Source: Mucilaginibacter sp. L3T2-6 (GTDB lineage Bacteria > Bacteroidota > Bacteroidia > Sphingobacteriales > Sphingobacteriaceae). Taken from it: a DNA stretch of 64,000 bases. Of the stretch, positions 26,868-39,100 are shown piece after piece (the stretch's first letter is position 1; every line of letters begins with the position of its first letter). The stretch is taken from positions 244,206 to 308,205 of the forward strand of contig NZ_JAUMKC010000004.1 in the NCBI RefSeq assembly GCF_030519355.1. Reading direction: 5' to 3'. Below the pieces are notes generated by a model. That model was not told the DNA's origin and searched no databases. It worked only from the letters and a program-made list of their open reading frames with translations. The translations under genes were made by a program, and so were the position numbers.

Positions 26868-27878
26868 TTAATTGAACCTGATTACCTCAAAATCAGAACC
26901 CTTTAATTTTTTCAGTTGATTAAGTTCGTTATTATTCCAGCGGTCATCCTGCGATCCGCTGATAAACATCGCGCTGCCCACATCAGCCAATATGATGCCG
27001 TATTTTTTGAAGGCGGTTAAAATTGTTTGAATATGCGGCGGATAACCCGATATATTAAAGCCGGCCTTCAGGCGTAACCTTGCACCGAACGGCAGGGCCG
27101 CATGCACTTTACCGGAGGCTGGAACACCGTGCCGTGCAGGTAAGATATGGGAGTTGGAAAGAATATCAGCTTTAGGCAAGGTAAACCGAATAGCATGATT
27201 TATTACTCCTTTCAAAACTTCGTCATACCGGACCAATCCCGCAAAAATTGGTAAGCCGGCAGCATCAGCCGAAGTCCATCCGTCCGGCCTGAGGGCGTTG
27301 CTGTTGAGGTTGAACTTTGCGCCGCTCGATGCTTCCCAATGGTCTCCTTTTACATTAGCATTATAGAGTTCATAAAGCATATCGTTATCCTTGTCGACCA
27401 CAATCACATGCCCGTCGCCACTTTGTTCAACCGGCGCCGTTAACGGAATAGGAAACGGCCCGGAGTCGCTTTCATCACCGAAATTGCCGTCAATTGCATT
27501 TGCGCGATATTTCACCCGTACTTTTGGCTGGCTGCCGCATACTACCGCGAACGGGAAACCAAAAGTTGCACCATCGATTTTACCGCTGCCGAAATCAGGA
27601 TGCACCGGCGATGTGGCGAATTGAGCAATTATCTTAGTGCAGTACGGATCGACGGCTGCTTTAGATACATCCTGGTGCCACGCATTATCGGCCGGGAAAA
27701 TAGTTATGTTCTCAGCGTCTGCTTTGGTTGCGCCGCAGGCCGAAGCAGCCAACGGATTCTCCGTTCCGCTTTTAACACCTCCACCTGCGTTGGGCCCTGT
27801 CTGATTTTCCGGTTTTTTGCACGCTGCAAACGCAAGTGCCAATACTGGCACTATTTTAATGATATTGATTGTTTTCAT
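26868..27878 (-). CDS. Lipoprotein of unknown function, soil-bacterial family
   Basis: A 336-residue lipoprotein (signal MKTINIIKIVPVLALAFAAC, lipobox AFAAC). The mature part has the features of a family I remember from soil bacteria: ITIFPADNAWHQDVSKAAVDP, DESDSGPFPIP, HVIVVDKDNDMLYELYNA, ALRPDGWTSADAAGLPIFAGLVRYDEV, and a closing KYGIILADVGSAMFISG. No enzymatic role is established to my knowledge. It starts 29 bp downstream of the TIGR03118-type lipoprotein gene and is probably co-transcribed with it. Confidence 0.7.
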   Translation of the reverse strand: MKTINIIKIVPVLALAFAACKKPENQTGPNAGGGVKSGTENPLAASACGATKADAENITIFPADNAWHQDVSKAAVDPYCTKIIAQFATSPVHPDFGSGKIDGATFGFPFAVVCGSQPKVRVKYRANAIDGNFGDESDSGPFPIPLTAPVEQSGDGHVIVVDKDNDMLYELYNANVKGDHWEASSGAKFNLNSNALRPDGWTSADAAGLPIFAGLVRYDEVLKGVINHAIRFTLPKADILSNSHILPARHGVPASGKVHAALPFGARLRLKAGFNISGYPPHIQTILTAFKKYGIILADVGSAMFISGSQDDRWNNNELNQLKKLKGSDFEVIRFN

Positions 27879-27907
27879 AATTTAGGTTAAATAAATGATG
27901 TAAAAAT

Positions 27908-28987
27908 TCAATAGCCGCCGGAAGTTCTGCCCGATGACCCGGTACCGGCACTAAAAGAGCTTTTGAGATATCCTAATACACCGTGCGATTCATCGCCGGG
28001 GCCGGCAGTGAAATATAGTTTACTTGACGCAACAGGATTTGTTTTAAGGAAATCAAGTGCCCAAAGGCCCTCAATAGAAACGGGCTTTCCATCCTTTTGC
28101 AGCTGACCTTTGTAATTTCCGTTTACATCAAAGATGTTGATCTTACCATCGCCAAAGTTACCCACCAGGATCGTCTCTGTCGCGGCGGCAAACCCGGCGG
28201 GGGCACGGGTTATACCCCAGGGCGAATTTAGTGCCCCTTGCGAAGCGAAACGCCTGACAAATGTGCCATCTGGTTTGAATATATTTACATAACCATTTCC
28301 CGGAGCTGCGTCGTCATCCTCATTATCGGGGCCTTTCAGCTTGGCATAGGTCACATACAACATTCCCCCGATGTTCTGGATGTTGAATGGCGCAAAGCCC
28401 GCAGGGAGATTGGGGTCCTTAAACGAATTAGCGGGAACATAGTTAAAGTCCTTATCGATTACATCGATCTTCCCGCCTTTAAAATTGGCGGCGTACAGGT
28501 AATTAATATTATTCACACTACCCATGGCCAGGCCCTTGTAAACGCCACCGGCGGCGCCGAGAACGGGAACCGCCTCATTGCCGGCCGTCCACGCTGTGAT
28601 AACGCCGTCTTCGCCTGCGAAAATGAACTTGCTGCCGCTAAAGTCGGCCGTGCTGTTAAACACAATACCTGTCGGAGACCCCGATTGCGGAATGTTTACA
28701 GGCGGCCTTAATGTCGAACCGGTACTGTCATAAACCGTGCTAACCGACTTATGGTTCGATGAAACCCAGATAATCCCGTTTGGATTAGCCGCCAGCCCCC
28801 ACGCGTTTACAAGATTGGTATCAGTTTTAGCGGCATTTGCGCCCGTAAAATCGGCTACAAGGTTAGTTTGAGTGATGTTATAGACAGGACCGGTTGACGT
28901 TGTGTTGTGCTCTTTCTTACACGAATAGATGCTGGATGCAACAGCTGCTGTAAGCAGCATTAAATTGGTAACGATTCTTCTTTTCAT
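27908..28987 (-). CDS. TIGR03118-family lipoprotein, beta-propeller-like
   Basis: A 359-residue lipoprotein (lipobox around IYSC, Cys23). It matches the TIGR03118 pattern: YNITQTNLVADFTGANAAKTDTNLVNAWGLA, then repeated blades such as GIIWVSSNHKSVSTVYDS, GSPTGIVFN, KFIFAGEDGVITAW, and the late LNSPWGITRAPAGF and GNFGDGKINIFDVNG. The C-terminal tail is Gly/Ser-rich. The family is predicted to fold as a beta-propeller and has no known activity. It heads a two-gene lipoprotein operon. Confidence 0.8.
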   Translation of the reverse strand: MKRRIVTNLMLLTAAVASSIYSCKKEHNTTSTGPVYNITQTNLVADFTGANAAKTDTNLVNAWGLAANPNGIIWVSSNHKSVSTVYDSTGSTLRPPVNIPQSGSPTGIVFNSTADFSGSKFIFAGEDGVITAWTAGNEAVPVLGAAGGVYKGLAMGSVNNINYLYAANFKGGKIDVIDKDFNYVPANSFKDPNLPAGFAPFNIQNIGGMLYVTYAKLKGPDNEDDDAAPGNGYVNIFKPDGTFVRRFASQGALNSPWGITRAPAGFAAATETILVGNFGDGKINIFDVNGNYKGQLQKDGKPVSIEGLWALDFLKTNPVASSKLYFTAGPGDESHGVLGYLKSSFSAGTGSSGRTSGGY

Positions 28988-29172
28988 AGATTATACTATT
29001 TCTTTATAAAATTGTTTATGTTCAGTTTACTGTGTAATTCCTTTAGTTCCCGGTATTCCGGCAATCTCCCTAACCAGGAGGAAACTCTTCGGGCAAAAAA
29101 AGGACTCAGAGGGTAGCCGTTTAAAATATTTACACGAAGGGGTGATTATTCTTGACAAACACTAATTCCCGA

Positions 29173-29643
29173 TCAGACGCCCTGCAGCTCCGGCTGTTTA
29201 GCTTTGAACCCGTGCTGATAATACCATTCGAGAAGATAAACCCCGTCAGACCAGGTTAGCTTACCATCGGCAGCGACCTGGGCAACCATAATAGACAAAT
29301 TATGCAGAAACGCGCTTTGTATGTTGGAATCAAGTCCCTGCAACACCTTAATGGCACATGCGGTAATAGCAGCGGGATCAGTTAAGCCCGCACAATCATC
29401 GGCCAGCTTCATTTCGGTCAGAATGCCGGGAATCTTATCGCGCAGCCAATTTTTAATTTCATTGTCAATATCGGAGGGTATGATAGCAGTCAGCACGTCG
29501 GCTACAGGCGAATTCACAAACTTCTTAATGTTCTCGGTGACTTCAACGCCAATATGTATGGCTTTTTTAAGCTCGTCGGGCATTTCTTCAAACAAGCTTT
29601 TAATACCCTGCCAGATCTTTGATAAAAATGAAAATAGACTCAT
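29173..29643 (-). CDS. Small helical protein downstream of the Tc locus
   Basis: A 156-residue protein with no signal peptide or clear membrane helix. The N-terminus is amphipathic (FSFLSKIWQGIKSLFEEMP), followed by helices with VEVTENIKKFVNSPVADVLTAIIP and DDCAGLTDPAAITACAIKVLQGL, and an end with AQVAADGKLTWSDGVYLLEWYY. I do not recognise a named domain. Its position downstream of tcA, beside another small gene, suggests an accessory role in assembly or release, which is inference. Confidence 0.6.
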   Translation of the reverse strand: MSLFSFLSKIWQGIKSLFEEMPDELKKAIHIGVEVTENIKKFVNSPVADVLTAIIPSDIDNEIKNWLRDKIPGILTEMKLADDCAGLTDPAAITACAIKVLQGLDSNIQSAFLHNLSIMVAQVAADGKLTWSDGVYLLEWYYQHGFKAKQPELQGV

Positions 29644-29678
29644 AATAAATGGTTTTTATAGGTAAATAATTAAATAGT

Positions 29679-29946
29679 TCATGTAAATTCCGGGATCGCT
29701 GCGCAGGCAATGCTGTAACGAAGGTCGGCTACGCTTACCTGGTTATATGCGCTTTTCTTGCCAATTTCCAAAATTCGCCAGCCAAACTGAACCGTCATAT
29801 GTAAATGCATCGTCAAACGCAAGCCATCCGGCGCTTTGATTACCGGCCTGATTGTTCTGCCAGTAGTGTGCAAGATGGTCTTCGCAATCTTTGCGTTCAC
29901 GCTCAAACCATGCGGGTGCGCCAGTTAATGTCTTATCTATATTCAT
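29679..29946 (-). pseudogene. Small gene broken by a frameshift near 29763
   Basis: The 67-codon frame from ATG at 29946 (MNIDKTLTGAPAWFERERKD) ends ...WLANFGNWQEKRI at 29743. One frame over, coding-like sequence continues as KKSAYNQVSVADLRYSIACAAIPEFT to a stop at 29679. Joining the frames around a short A-rich stretch gives a plausible ~88-residue protein. Either the gene carries a one-base shift (or a sequence error), or only the first 67 residues are real. The family is unknown. It lies between tcA and the 156-residue gene. Confidence 0.45.
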
Positions 29947-30105
29947 TTAATTTCTTGCTTATTGGTTAAGCTGTCGCTAAACAAATCAAAAAATGACCTG
30001 TGCCGAATTATTTTACACCAACCACGGCGAAACCGTGATGAAAATGCGGATACACGACAGGCGGTACTGCTTAAAACCCAACAATGGCAGCTGGAGTAAA
30101 TACAA

Positions 30106-30131
30106 AAGCCAGCCCGGCCGGGCTGGCTTAT
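30106..30131 (-). terminator. Intrinsic terminator of tcA
   Basis: gccagcccgg followed by its exact complement forms a 20-bp palindrome at 30108-30127, extended by A/T pairs; on the minus strand it is followed by TTTT. It lies 42 bp past the tcA stop. Confidence 0.75.
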
Positions 30132-30172
30132 TCAGGCCTGTTACGTTTAGGCCCTACACTACTTTTGCTTCT

Positions 30173-33100
30173 TTACGCAATGGTATAATGAACAATCAGC
30201 ACTATGTTTTTTAATGTAGCGCCGGTTAACCTCGCATTTTTAACCGGGTTCGAAATCACCCAGGTGCCCGGATCATTGTTATAACTCATGGTAATCCCTA
30301 GGTTTTGTCCGTAGGCCGAGGCTGTAAGGCTGATGGTTGCCGGAGCGCTTGGTGCAGGCGTAACTACCAGTCCGTTTATGGGTGGCGAGCCCGCGCCGTT
30401 ATCTGCCAGTAACTCTATCGACTTTATTTTAATGTTGAAGTTCTGTGCAAACAGCGGGAACCTGGTTTTATCAAGGTTTACGGTGAGCACCTGATCGTCA
30501 GTGGGGTTAACCGGGTTCAGGAAGCGGTACCACTCGGTAGGCAGGTCGTTCTTGGCGCTGAAAACGCGCATCAGGCCGCTGTCTCTGGTCGAAACCAGCA
30601 TTTGGTTAATTTTAGTCCGCAGGCTGGTCTTTGCGCTCGTTTTCAACGGATCGCCGGCATCGCGTGCCGTATATTTCAAATGCATGATCACATCGGAAAT
30701 GGAGTCGAAATCTATTTGCCTGAACGTATCGAACGACGGCAGTTCCAGATGCCACAAGCTTATAGCACCCGCGCCCTCAAACGGCAGGTAGCGCTCGTCC
30801 CTGAAATTCAGTTCAAACAAACCGCTGTCGTTTTGTGCCGAGCTGGTTGAAATTGACTGTAATGCACCTACCGAATCCCTGAAACGCGGATCATCTGTTG
30901 GTACCGGTGATGAGCCGGTGGTCATTTTGCGGCCATATTGAGCGGGATCGGCTGGGGCAAGCGGGCTGATGCGCATCGAATTATTGGTCATGGTTAGCGT
31001 GGCGCTTACGGTAGTATATGGGCCTGCGATACAAGGAATAGTGAGCGATACCGATTTAATGCGGCGCAGGTAATGGCCGGGGTAATCTATATCAAACAAT
31101 TCTTCGGGCAGGTTAATCCAGCAATCGCCGTTTGTTTTCAGCTTATACAAGGCGACAGGGTCAAGCTGCGACAGGGAAATGGATTTTGTCAATTCCTGTT
31201 CACGTTTGTTCTGATCCAGGTATGCTACTTCCATAGCTTTGATGTAGAAGAATAATTGCTCGCCCGAGGTTAAGCCTTTTTTCAGGCTATCCCAGTAACC
31301 GAAATTGATGTAGGCAGAATCTTCAAGCCCCAATTCGTAGCGGAAACATTGCTCGGCTTGTTTAGCTACTTTGTAAGCCAGCTGGTAGCTCTTAAAGTAG
31401 GTATTTGAAACCTGGGTTATCATGAAGTTATACAGCTCCTGGTTGGTGTATTTGCTGGCCAGGAAATCGGCGGCCTCTTTCGATTGGTCGACCTGCAATT
31501 GCTGGTTATCTGCATCTGTTTGTGCAATTTCCAAGCGCAACTGGGCATTGGCAATTTGCTTGTCGAACTGCTCCAAATCTTTGTTAGCCAGGTCGAGTTG
31601 GAACTGCCACTCTTGCCTGCGGCGTTCATAGCCGGCCGTGGTATTTGTTATTGCAGCTGCTTTATCAAAGCCTGTCGCTATTGTTCCCAGGTGCCTTGCA
31701 ACGTTTTCAAGAGATGCACCCACTTTGCTGCCACCTTCTTTTATAAGTTCGATTGGCCCGCCGCTAACGGCCTCCATTGCCCCAAACCAACCGTCTGGTT
31801 CTGCGTGTGCAACTGCCGCCCCTATGTATGTACCCTCAATTGCCAGATCTAATGCGATAGAGGTACCTCCAAGCGTCAACGATGCGATTTCCCATCCATT
31901 TAAACCTGCACTTATTAAACCTGTGTAATAATCTTTGCGCACGGTAGTCTCCTCCTTTTGTTTGATAAGAAGGTCGACAGTTGCCTGCGCATCTTCAATT
32001 TGCTTTTTCTTTAACAAGGCTATGGCTGTCTGCAACTTAGTTTCCTGACTGGCGCGTAATACCGACAAAGCTTCAGCGTCTTTCTTTTCGAGTACAGAAA
32101 GCAGTAGTGCTCCTAACGATTTCACTTCTGTGGTTAACTCAGTAGCTTTTTGTGCCAACACGGTAAACCGGTAAAGTGGTAATGGTGAGTTCAGGTCGTT
32201 CAGAACGCTTCCAAGGTCAAGGCCTGCCGCAGTCGCCCTCACCAACAAAGCTGGATTAATAACCGGTGAGAACAACGCCAACGGAGCAAGTGTACCGTTA
32301 ATATTCAGGCAATGCCTTATCTTGAACAGTCTGTCGGTAACTACATCCCAATAACCTGTCGGTCCGGTAAGGTTCTCATTTATCGGCAAACAGAAATACT
32401 GCGTTTGCAGCGTATTCAAATCCGGACCCGGTGTAATTCCGGTATAACCAGTGATGGCCTGAAAAGGCATCAGATTTTCCACGTCGACAATTGCGTCCGA
32501 AAGGGAATCCAGTTTCTGCTCCAGTTGTGAATAGTTTTTAATCGGCTTAACAACAGGCGAAGGTAGTTCCTGGGGTTTTGGGCCCAGTATTTCAGCCGCA
32601 AGAATATACAATTGCGTTGCCTGGTTAACCGACTCCATGGTATCCTGCGTGAAAAGGTGGTCGCCATAACGTATCAAATGGCCGATGTATTTCATCACAG
32701 CGACCTTCTGGTAAGCTACAGTGCGGTATTGCGCAATAAAATGCGGCTGGAATGGGTTGTTTCTCCAATCAGCAACATTATTTATCAACGTATTTTGGAA
32801 ACTGCCAACCCCCTGAAGTATTTGATCTATACGCTCAGCCAGATAATCGTCGTTAGTTGTTTCAAAGAATGGTTTGGTATTCCAGAACTTATTTGGCGCG
32901 GCATTGTCCGAAGTATCCAGCGGATTAAAAATGTACCGGTACCAACGGTCTGCATCGTCAAATTGCTGATTTTGGCTCAAGCGTTCCGCAATCATCAATG
33001 GTACGTGGTAAAACAATTCCCAGTTATACAAACCATAACCCGCTTGGGGACTAAAGTCAACATCCTCGCGCGGCGCGGTGCCCGGCACTACCGGTGCATA

Positions 33101-36100
33101 TTGAAACTTACTGCGTAATGTCGTATCCAGAACACCCGCCACAAAATCTGGATAAAAAGAAGCAAAATCAAATTGCCCGGTCCTGTTATCATAAGTTACG
33201 TCACCAAGCAACTGTGTGTTTCTATCCATTAAACCGTCAATCCCATCGTTAAATAAAGTTTTTAAAAAGGAGGGGATAAAAGGATGATAATGATTAATGT
33301 ATTGATACTTTTTATCATTTAGGCCGAAACCAGCTATACCTCCTGTGCTTCGGGGATTTTCGTTAATTGCAACCGTATATTTCGTAATCAAGTCCTGATA
33401 TTGCGAATTACCACTATTATCAGGCCCCGCAAATTTGCTTAAAACGAGGTACGTGTGCTGGCTATCCTGGTAGAAAAACGGGAGATATCCGCTAAGGGTT
33501 GCCCAAGGTGTTTTAAATGCTGGTGTTATAGATATGAGGGTTTCAAATCGTGATATCCTATCCTCCTGAAAGCTCTTTACAAACTGGTAAGCGCCCCTAT
33601 TTTTATCAAGCATTGTAATATCGGGCAGGGTTTGCTGTTGAATGGAGCTTATAGCAACAAAGCTCATAGAGCTGAGCTTCATTTGCGTTGGTCCGTTTAT
33701 TACCAAAGTAATATCACTATTAACAACATCAATATTGACAGGTAAGTTTATTTTAACCGGGCTGCCGTTAATATCTATCTGAAAATTACCGAGATTATCA
33801 AATATCGATTCATCCGGTACGCCCACAGCAGGCGGAGGCTTAGGTCCTGTAAAATAACTGAAGTTTATGATCAGATCGCCGTTAACAGCAGTGGCATCCC
33901 ATGCTTTATCGAAAACCTGCAAACTAACCGTCGTATTTACAGTATAATCCCATTTTGTCAAATCGGCACCAAATAGCAAGAAACTTTCAAGGTTCGGATA
34001 TTTGCCAGAATCTACTATAATATTTCCCGTGTTGTCATTTCTGGAAATCTTTTTGGCAGACCATTTACCATTGCTATATACGCTGTAAGCTAATTGTATT
34101 ACCCACTGTGGCGGTAGCTGAGCAGTATTTGTGTTTGCCGGATTTGCCCTTTGTTTAAATACTCCCCAGAATAAATATAGCCGGCTATTGTAAACCACCG
34201 GAAGAATATGATCGCCGTCAATACCAATCGGTATTTTTTCCCATGGTGTCCATCTTCTCTCTTCGATAAATTTCCTGAAGTAATACGTTTTTGGATCTCC
34301 GCCATGGGTACGACCGATGACGTACAACGTTTTGGATGGATCATCATACCAGGTGCCCTTAATTTCAAGCCGTGCTACTTCCAGCACTTTATGCAAATAA
34401 GTGCCGAATGCATCTTCCGCGTTTTCCGCCGTTACCTCACCCTGTAATAGGTCATTTTCGAGATCGGTGAAGAATGACGATTTAACATCAACCGGAAGCA
34501 ATTCCGGCTCGATGTAATTTTCGGGCCAAAGAAATACCTTCTTATTAGCCTGCCACACCCTGAAGTTTTTCATCCACTGCCATTGCTTCCATACCGAATC
34601 GGTCGCTGTGTCAACTAATACATCCGGTTCCAATTGCATAATGCACCGTTGCACGAAAAGTTGTATCGAGTTAGTAGCCTGTACAATACGCGACGTTGGC
34701 TGACACGAGCACATTTCTACGTCTATCAGGAAATAGGCATAAATATCATTTACAGACCTAAATATGCCCTCGATATCGGTCATTAAATAAGCGATCAGGG
34801 CATTGCGCTTTTTCTCGCGCAGGGTGTCCTGTGCCTTTTTACTTACCTGCACCCAATCGGAATTCGCATATTTTGATTTAACAGCTTGCTTGATCTTTGC
34901 CGTGTCGGCAGCTAAAAGGGCGTCTTTTGTCCAGTTAAAGGCATCAGCAATAGTAATGCCCAACTGTTGCTGCATGGTAATCCGTTGGTTTAGGCGCATC
35001 AAAACCGGCACTGAATAAATATCGGCAGGCAGGCTAAGTGTTGCAATATTGCCTCCTGCTCCGATAAGTGTCGAAAGGTCGGCCTGGTTCCAGCCGGTTA
35101 ACAGCGCCAGGTTGGTAACCAGGGTTGCTATCCAGGTGGTAAGGGCTGTCCCGGTGATATTAGCCTTTTTCTGTGCAACAGCATCAGCCAATATACTGTA
35201 GATTGACATAGTAGCGCCGGTAGCGACGTTTGTAACTTTAGCAGGGTAGTTCTGATCGAATTTTAACAGGTTAATGAATGCTTCGAACGCCGGGAAAGTA
35301 GTAGCAGGCGCAGTGACCGGAACTAAAGGCAGCGCTGTAATATCAAGACTGTTAATATCAGCAGCGTGCGCAACCTGGAAAGCCAATTCTGCGTCGGTTA
35401 GCTTTAATTTTGCTGCAATAAAACAGATCTTCGCCAACGATAAATACCGGTTTACCTGTACCGCATTGGTTAACGGTACCGACTTGCCAATAAAATTGGC
35501 GGCGCTGAAATCCGCATAGATGCCCGGAATAGATATCAATAGCTGCGTAACCACTTTTTTATCAACGGCAAACCAGTTGGCAATATCCTTAACCAGGGCA
35601 TTTTGTTGCTGCAGTTTAATGTAAACCGGCGAAACCAGGTTTATAAAATAACTAAAGCGGCTGGCTGTATCGCCATTAATCTTAGTATTTAATACTGTAG
35701 CGATGGTGTTGGAGCCGCTAAAGAACATATTGGCCGCGCTGTTGTCGGTTTGTTGTGCTTTTGTAAAAATGGAGTTTACAGCGGCGGTATAAAGCGCTAC
35801 ATTGGGGTCGGTTGTTGAACCTGCAACCAGTGCAAGCAATGCTGCCTTATCGCTTGTGCTCATGTATCCAACAAGCTGAAGGCGCTTATTGTCAGTATCG
35901 TACGATAGTTGTGAGGCGATAAAATCTGGTATAACGATTTGCTTCCCGGTTGAATCAAGCGGTAAAGCGGGCAGGCCGGCTGTGATTATGGCATCATGAT
36001 ATACCAACCTAAGGTTGTTCAGAAAGTTGGTATTGTCTGCCAGTTTTTGTAAGTAGGCGTCATCGTCAACAGTATTCAATATGTCCGCTAATTTGCTCAG

Positions 36101-39100
36101 CAGCCCGCGGTCCCAGTTAAACGCGCCGTCCGACAACCATTTGGTAAGGAGTTGCCCGTTTTGATCGGGAGCAGGTTGGGTGGCTGCAACAATAGCCTGA
36201 AACTCGGTTTGCACCTGGGTGAGCGCAGCAGCGATTTGTCCGGAAGTTGGCACCAGCGCCTGGGCTGTGTTATCCTGGTGCCGAAGGATATAGTTCAGCT
36301 CATCAATGCTAAAACCTGATGATTTGAGTGCGTTGTACTTATCTATGAACAGCGTTGTAGATACCGGGTCGAGGAAAGGATTGGCATCGATCAGATTGGT
36401 CAACGTTAACAGATCAGTTATACTGAGGTCCAGTCCCTGTGCCAGTTTTGTGTAGCGAAACAATGAAGAGAAGTTTGCCCGCGATATTTTACCGGTTGTT
36501 TTTGTTAAAAGCAGATTTACATCGCTTAACGGCAACTGTAATATGGCAGCCAGTACCTGCTTGTCTGAATCCACAATAATGGTTGTACCTTCCCTGACTG
36601 TGGTGATTGAAAACCTGGTGTTTACAGGGTTGGTGATTGTGATATTTTGAAATAGTTGATTGTACAGACTACCTGGTACATCCTGCGTGGTGTCAATGTC
36701 CTGGTAAAACGCCAATATTTCCTCAACGCCCAACTGTAGTTTTTGCTGCAGGCTGGTAAGCAGCTGAATACGATAGGGAAGTTTGGTTGAAATAGCGCCG
36801 CCGCCCATTTTAGGAGCCATAATAATGGCATCCAGGTCCTGCATGCTGAAACTGGTTTTTCGCCACAGTCGTATAAAACGGTGCATGGCATCCATTTTGA
36901 TCTCGTTCAGATTAATCAATCGCTGCTGATTAATGTCCGGAGCCAGCGTGTCGTGCTGAATAGCAATGTCTTTCGTGGGATTAATAAATTGCAGGCTGAT
37001 CAGGCTTAGGAGTTCGTCGTAGTTGAGGCCGGTTAATGCAAGCATCACGTCAACCTCGCTCGGAAATAACTCCGTCGGCGATTTTGGGTTGTTGCTGCCA
37101 TCGCCGCCCCAGTAAAAATTGAAGTGGGTCGGGTCGGCTACAAAAATCAACGTTTGTTCGGCCAGGTTAATGCCCAGGCTCGCATAACCCATTCTGAGAT
37201 CCGATACGGAATTACCCACGGCGGTGTGGTCTTCCTTGCGGAAGATATCGATCAGGTTGGCTTTGCTGATGCCTAATTGCTGCAGATATAGCTCACCTTC
37301 CGTTTCGAAGAGATCGAAAGGTAAAGTAAACGGCCTTTTTGCTTTTGCTAAAAAATTGCTGTAAACATTAGTATTTACATATTCAGGCCCTGCGGCAATG
37401 GTGTCGGCATCCTGAAATGTTTGGTGTAATACCCTTACCTCGATAGTAGGGGTGGCTGCGCCCTTAATAAGACTGGCTCTTAGAGCAATCCGGGCATCCC
37501 TTATAATATAATTGTCTCTGAATGCGAAGGTACCGTCATCCAGCAGCGGGGTTGTTGTATAAGCATCAGATATCTTAGCGGCGGATGTCAGCAGCGCAGC
37601 CACGCTGGTTAGCCCGGCCGTGGTAAACTGCGCTTTAATAGCAGTTAATAATGCCGGTGCGATAATCCCCGGGCTTAGTGACGGCACCAGGTTATTTGCT
37701 AGAGTAATAACCGGGGGCGAGATATAATCTTCCATCAATTCGCAGGCAATATCGATATAAGGTACCAATGTGTTGGTATTGTCGCAATTCAGGTCAATGT
37801 CGCCCAGGTCCGGCCGGCGGCGTAACAGCACATCTTTCACTGTAGGAATAACATCACCAACGGCATCCAGCGCGCTATGGCGCTGATCCAGGAAATGTAA
37901 TATGTCCGTAAGATATGCAGGTGCACCATACACCGAGTTGCACTCGTCGCATTCGCAGGCATCTGCATGTGTGAACAGTGTGTCCAGGTTCGGGATATCT
38001 GCCGACAGCCGCTCAATTGCCGCTTTGAAATTCGGAAAAGCCTTAATAGCTGATGCATCGGCCATTGATTTAAGGTTACCTGTAAGCGCCAGTGCCGAAG
38101 CATGCGTTGCGCTGGCCTGCTTAAACACCTGCGCTGCCTGGACCTGGCCTAATTTATCGCCGTACGCTTTCATAAAGTTGTTCTCGCCCATTTTATGTAT
38201 CTGTTGCGCAGAATGTATGCCGTCATTAAGCAAAACAGAGGCGCTTTCGTACGAAGGAGCAAGCTTCATTACACGTTGTACGCGGCGTACATGCTCAGCC
38301 ACATCAGCCTGGTCTGGCTGATCCACTGCGTTGGGGTTCTCTTTAATAAACGTACCAACCTGGTGGTTCAGCAAATCAAAACCGGGGTTATTTTGCAAAA
38401 AACGGCTTACCTTATCGCGCTGAGGCAGTTTACTGGTATCATCTTTTTGAAGACGGGCAGCAAAGGCAGCAGTGGGATAAGCACTGGTAAAGCTGGCATC
38501 AAGCCGCGCGGCATAATTGTTTAATTTGTCATCATCGGTATTACCCGGGATGGTGCTATCAGGCACGATGTTGTTTTTTTTAAGCATATCCGCCCACTCT
38601 TCGCGGGTGTAGCCTGCCAGTTGTTTAATGTCTGCTACGGTGTTGATCTTATGCGTATCGACAACGGCCCTGGTAAGCTGCGGATTATTTCCGGTCATGG
38701 CCGCTACCTGCATAGTGGCCTGCACCGCACCGGCTTTAGCCGGGTCGCTTAGTATCGTTGTCCGTTCCAGTTTCTCCCAAAACGCTGCTTCGCTGCCACT
38801 ATGGTTGGCTTTTGCATCAATAAACGCCAGCAGGTCTGCTCCTTTAAGGCCGCCGATCCGTATATTCTGCAGTAAAATAGATGGCTGCCCGGTTATAGGA
38901 TGCTTCTGCGCGTAAGCAACGATCTGATCACTCAGCTGTTTGCCAAGAGCCGGCATATCTGCCAGGTAATGGTAAGCTATCGTATTATTATTAATGCCTG
39001 CCTGCAATGCTCCGGTGAGTTCATCAACCGTTTTGTGCATCAGCGAGTCGAGCGTCTGAATTACCCGGGCTTCGAAATCTGAAGCTGTGCCCGCGGCTAA

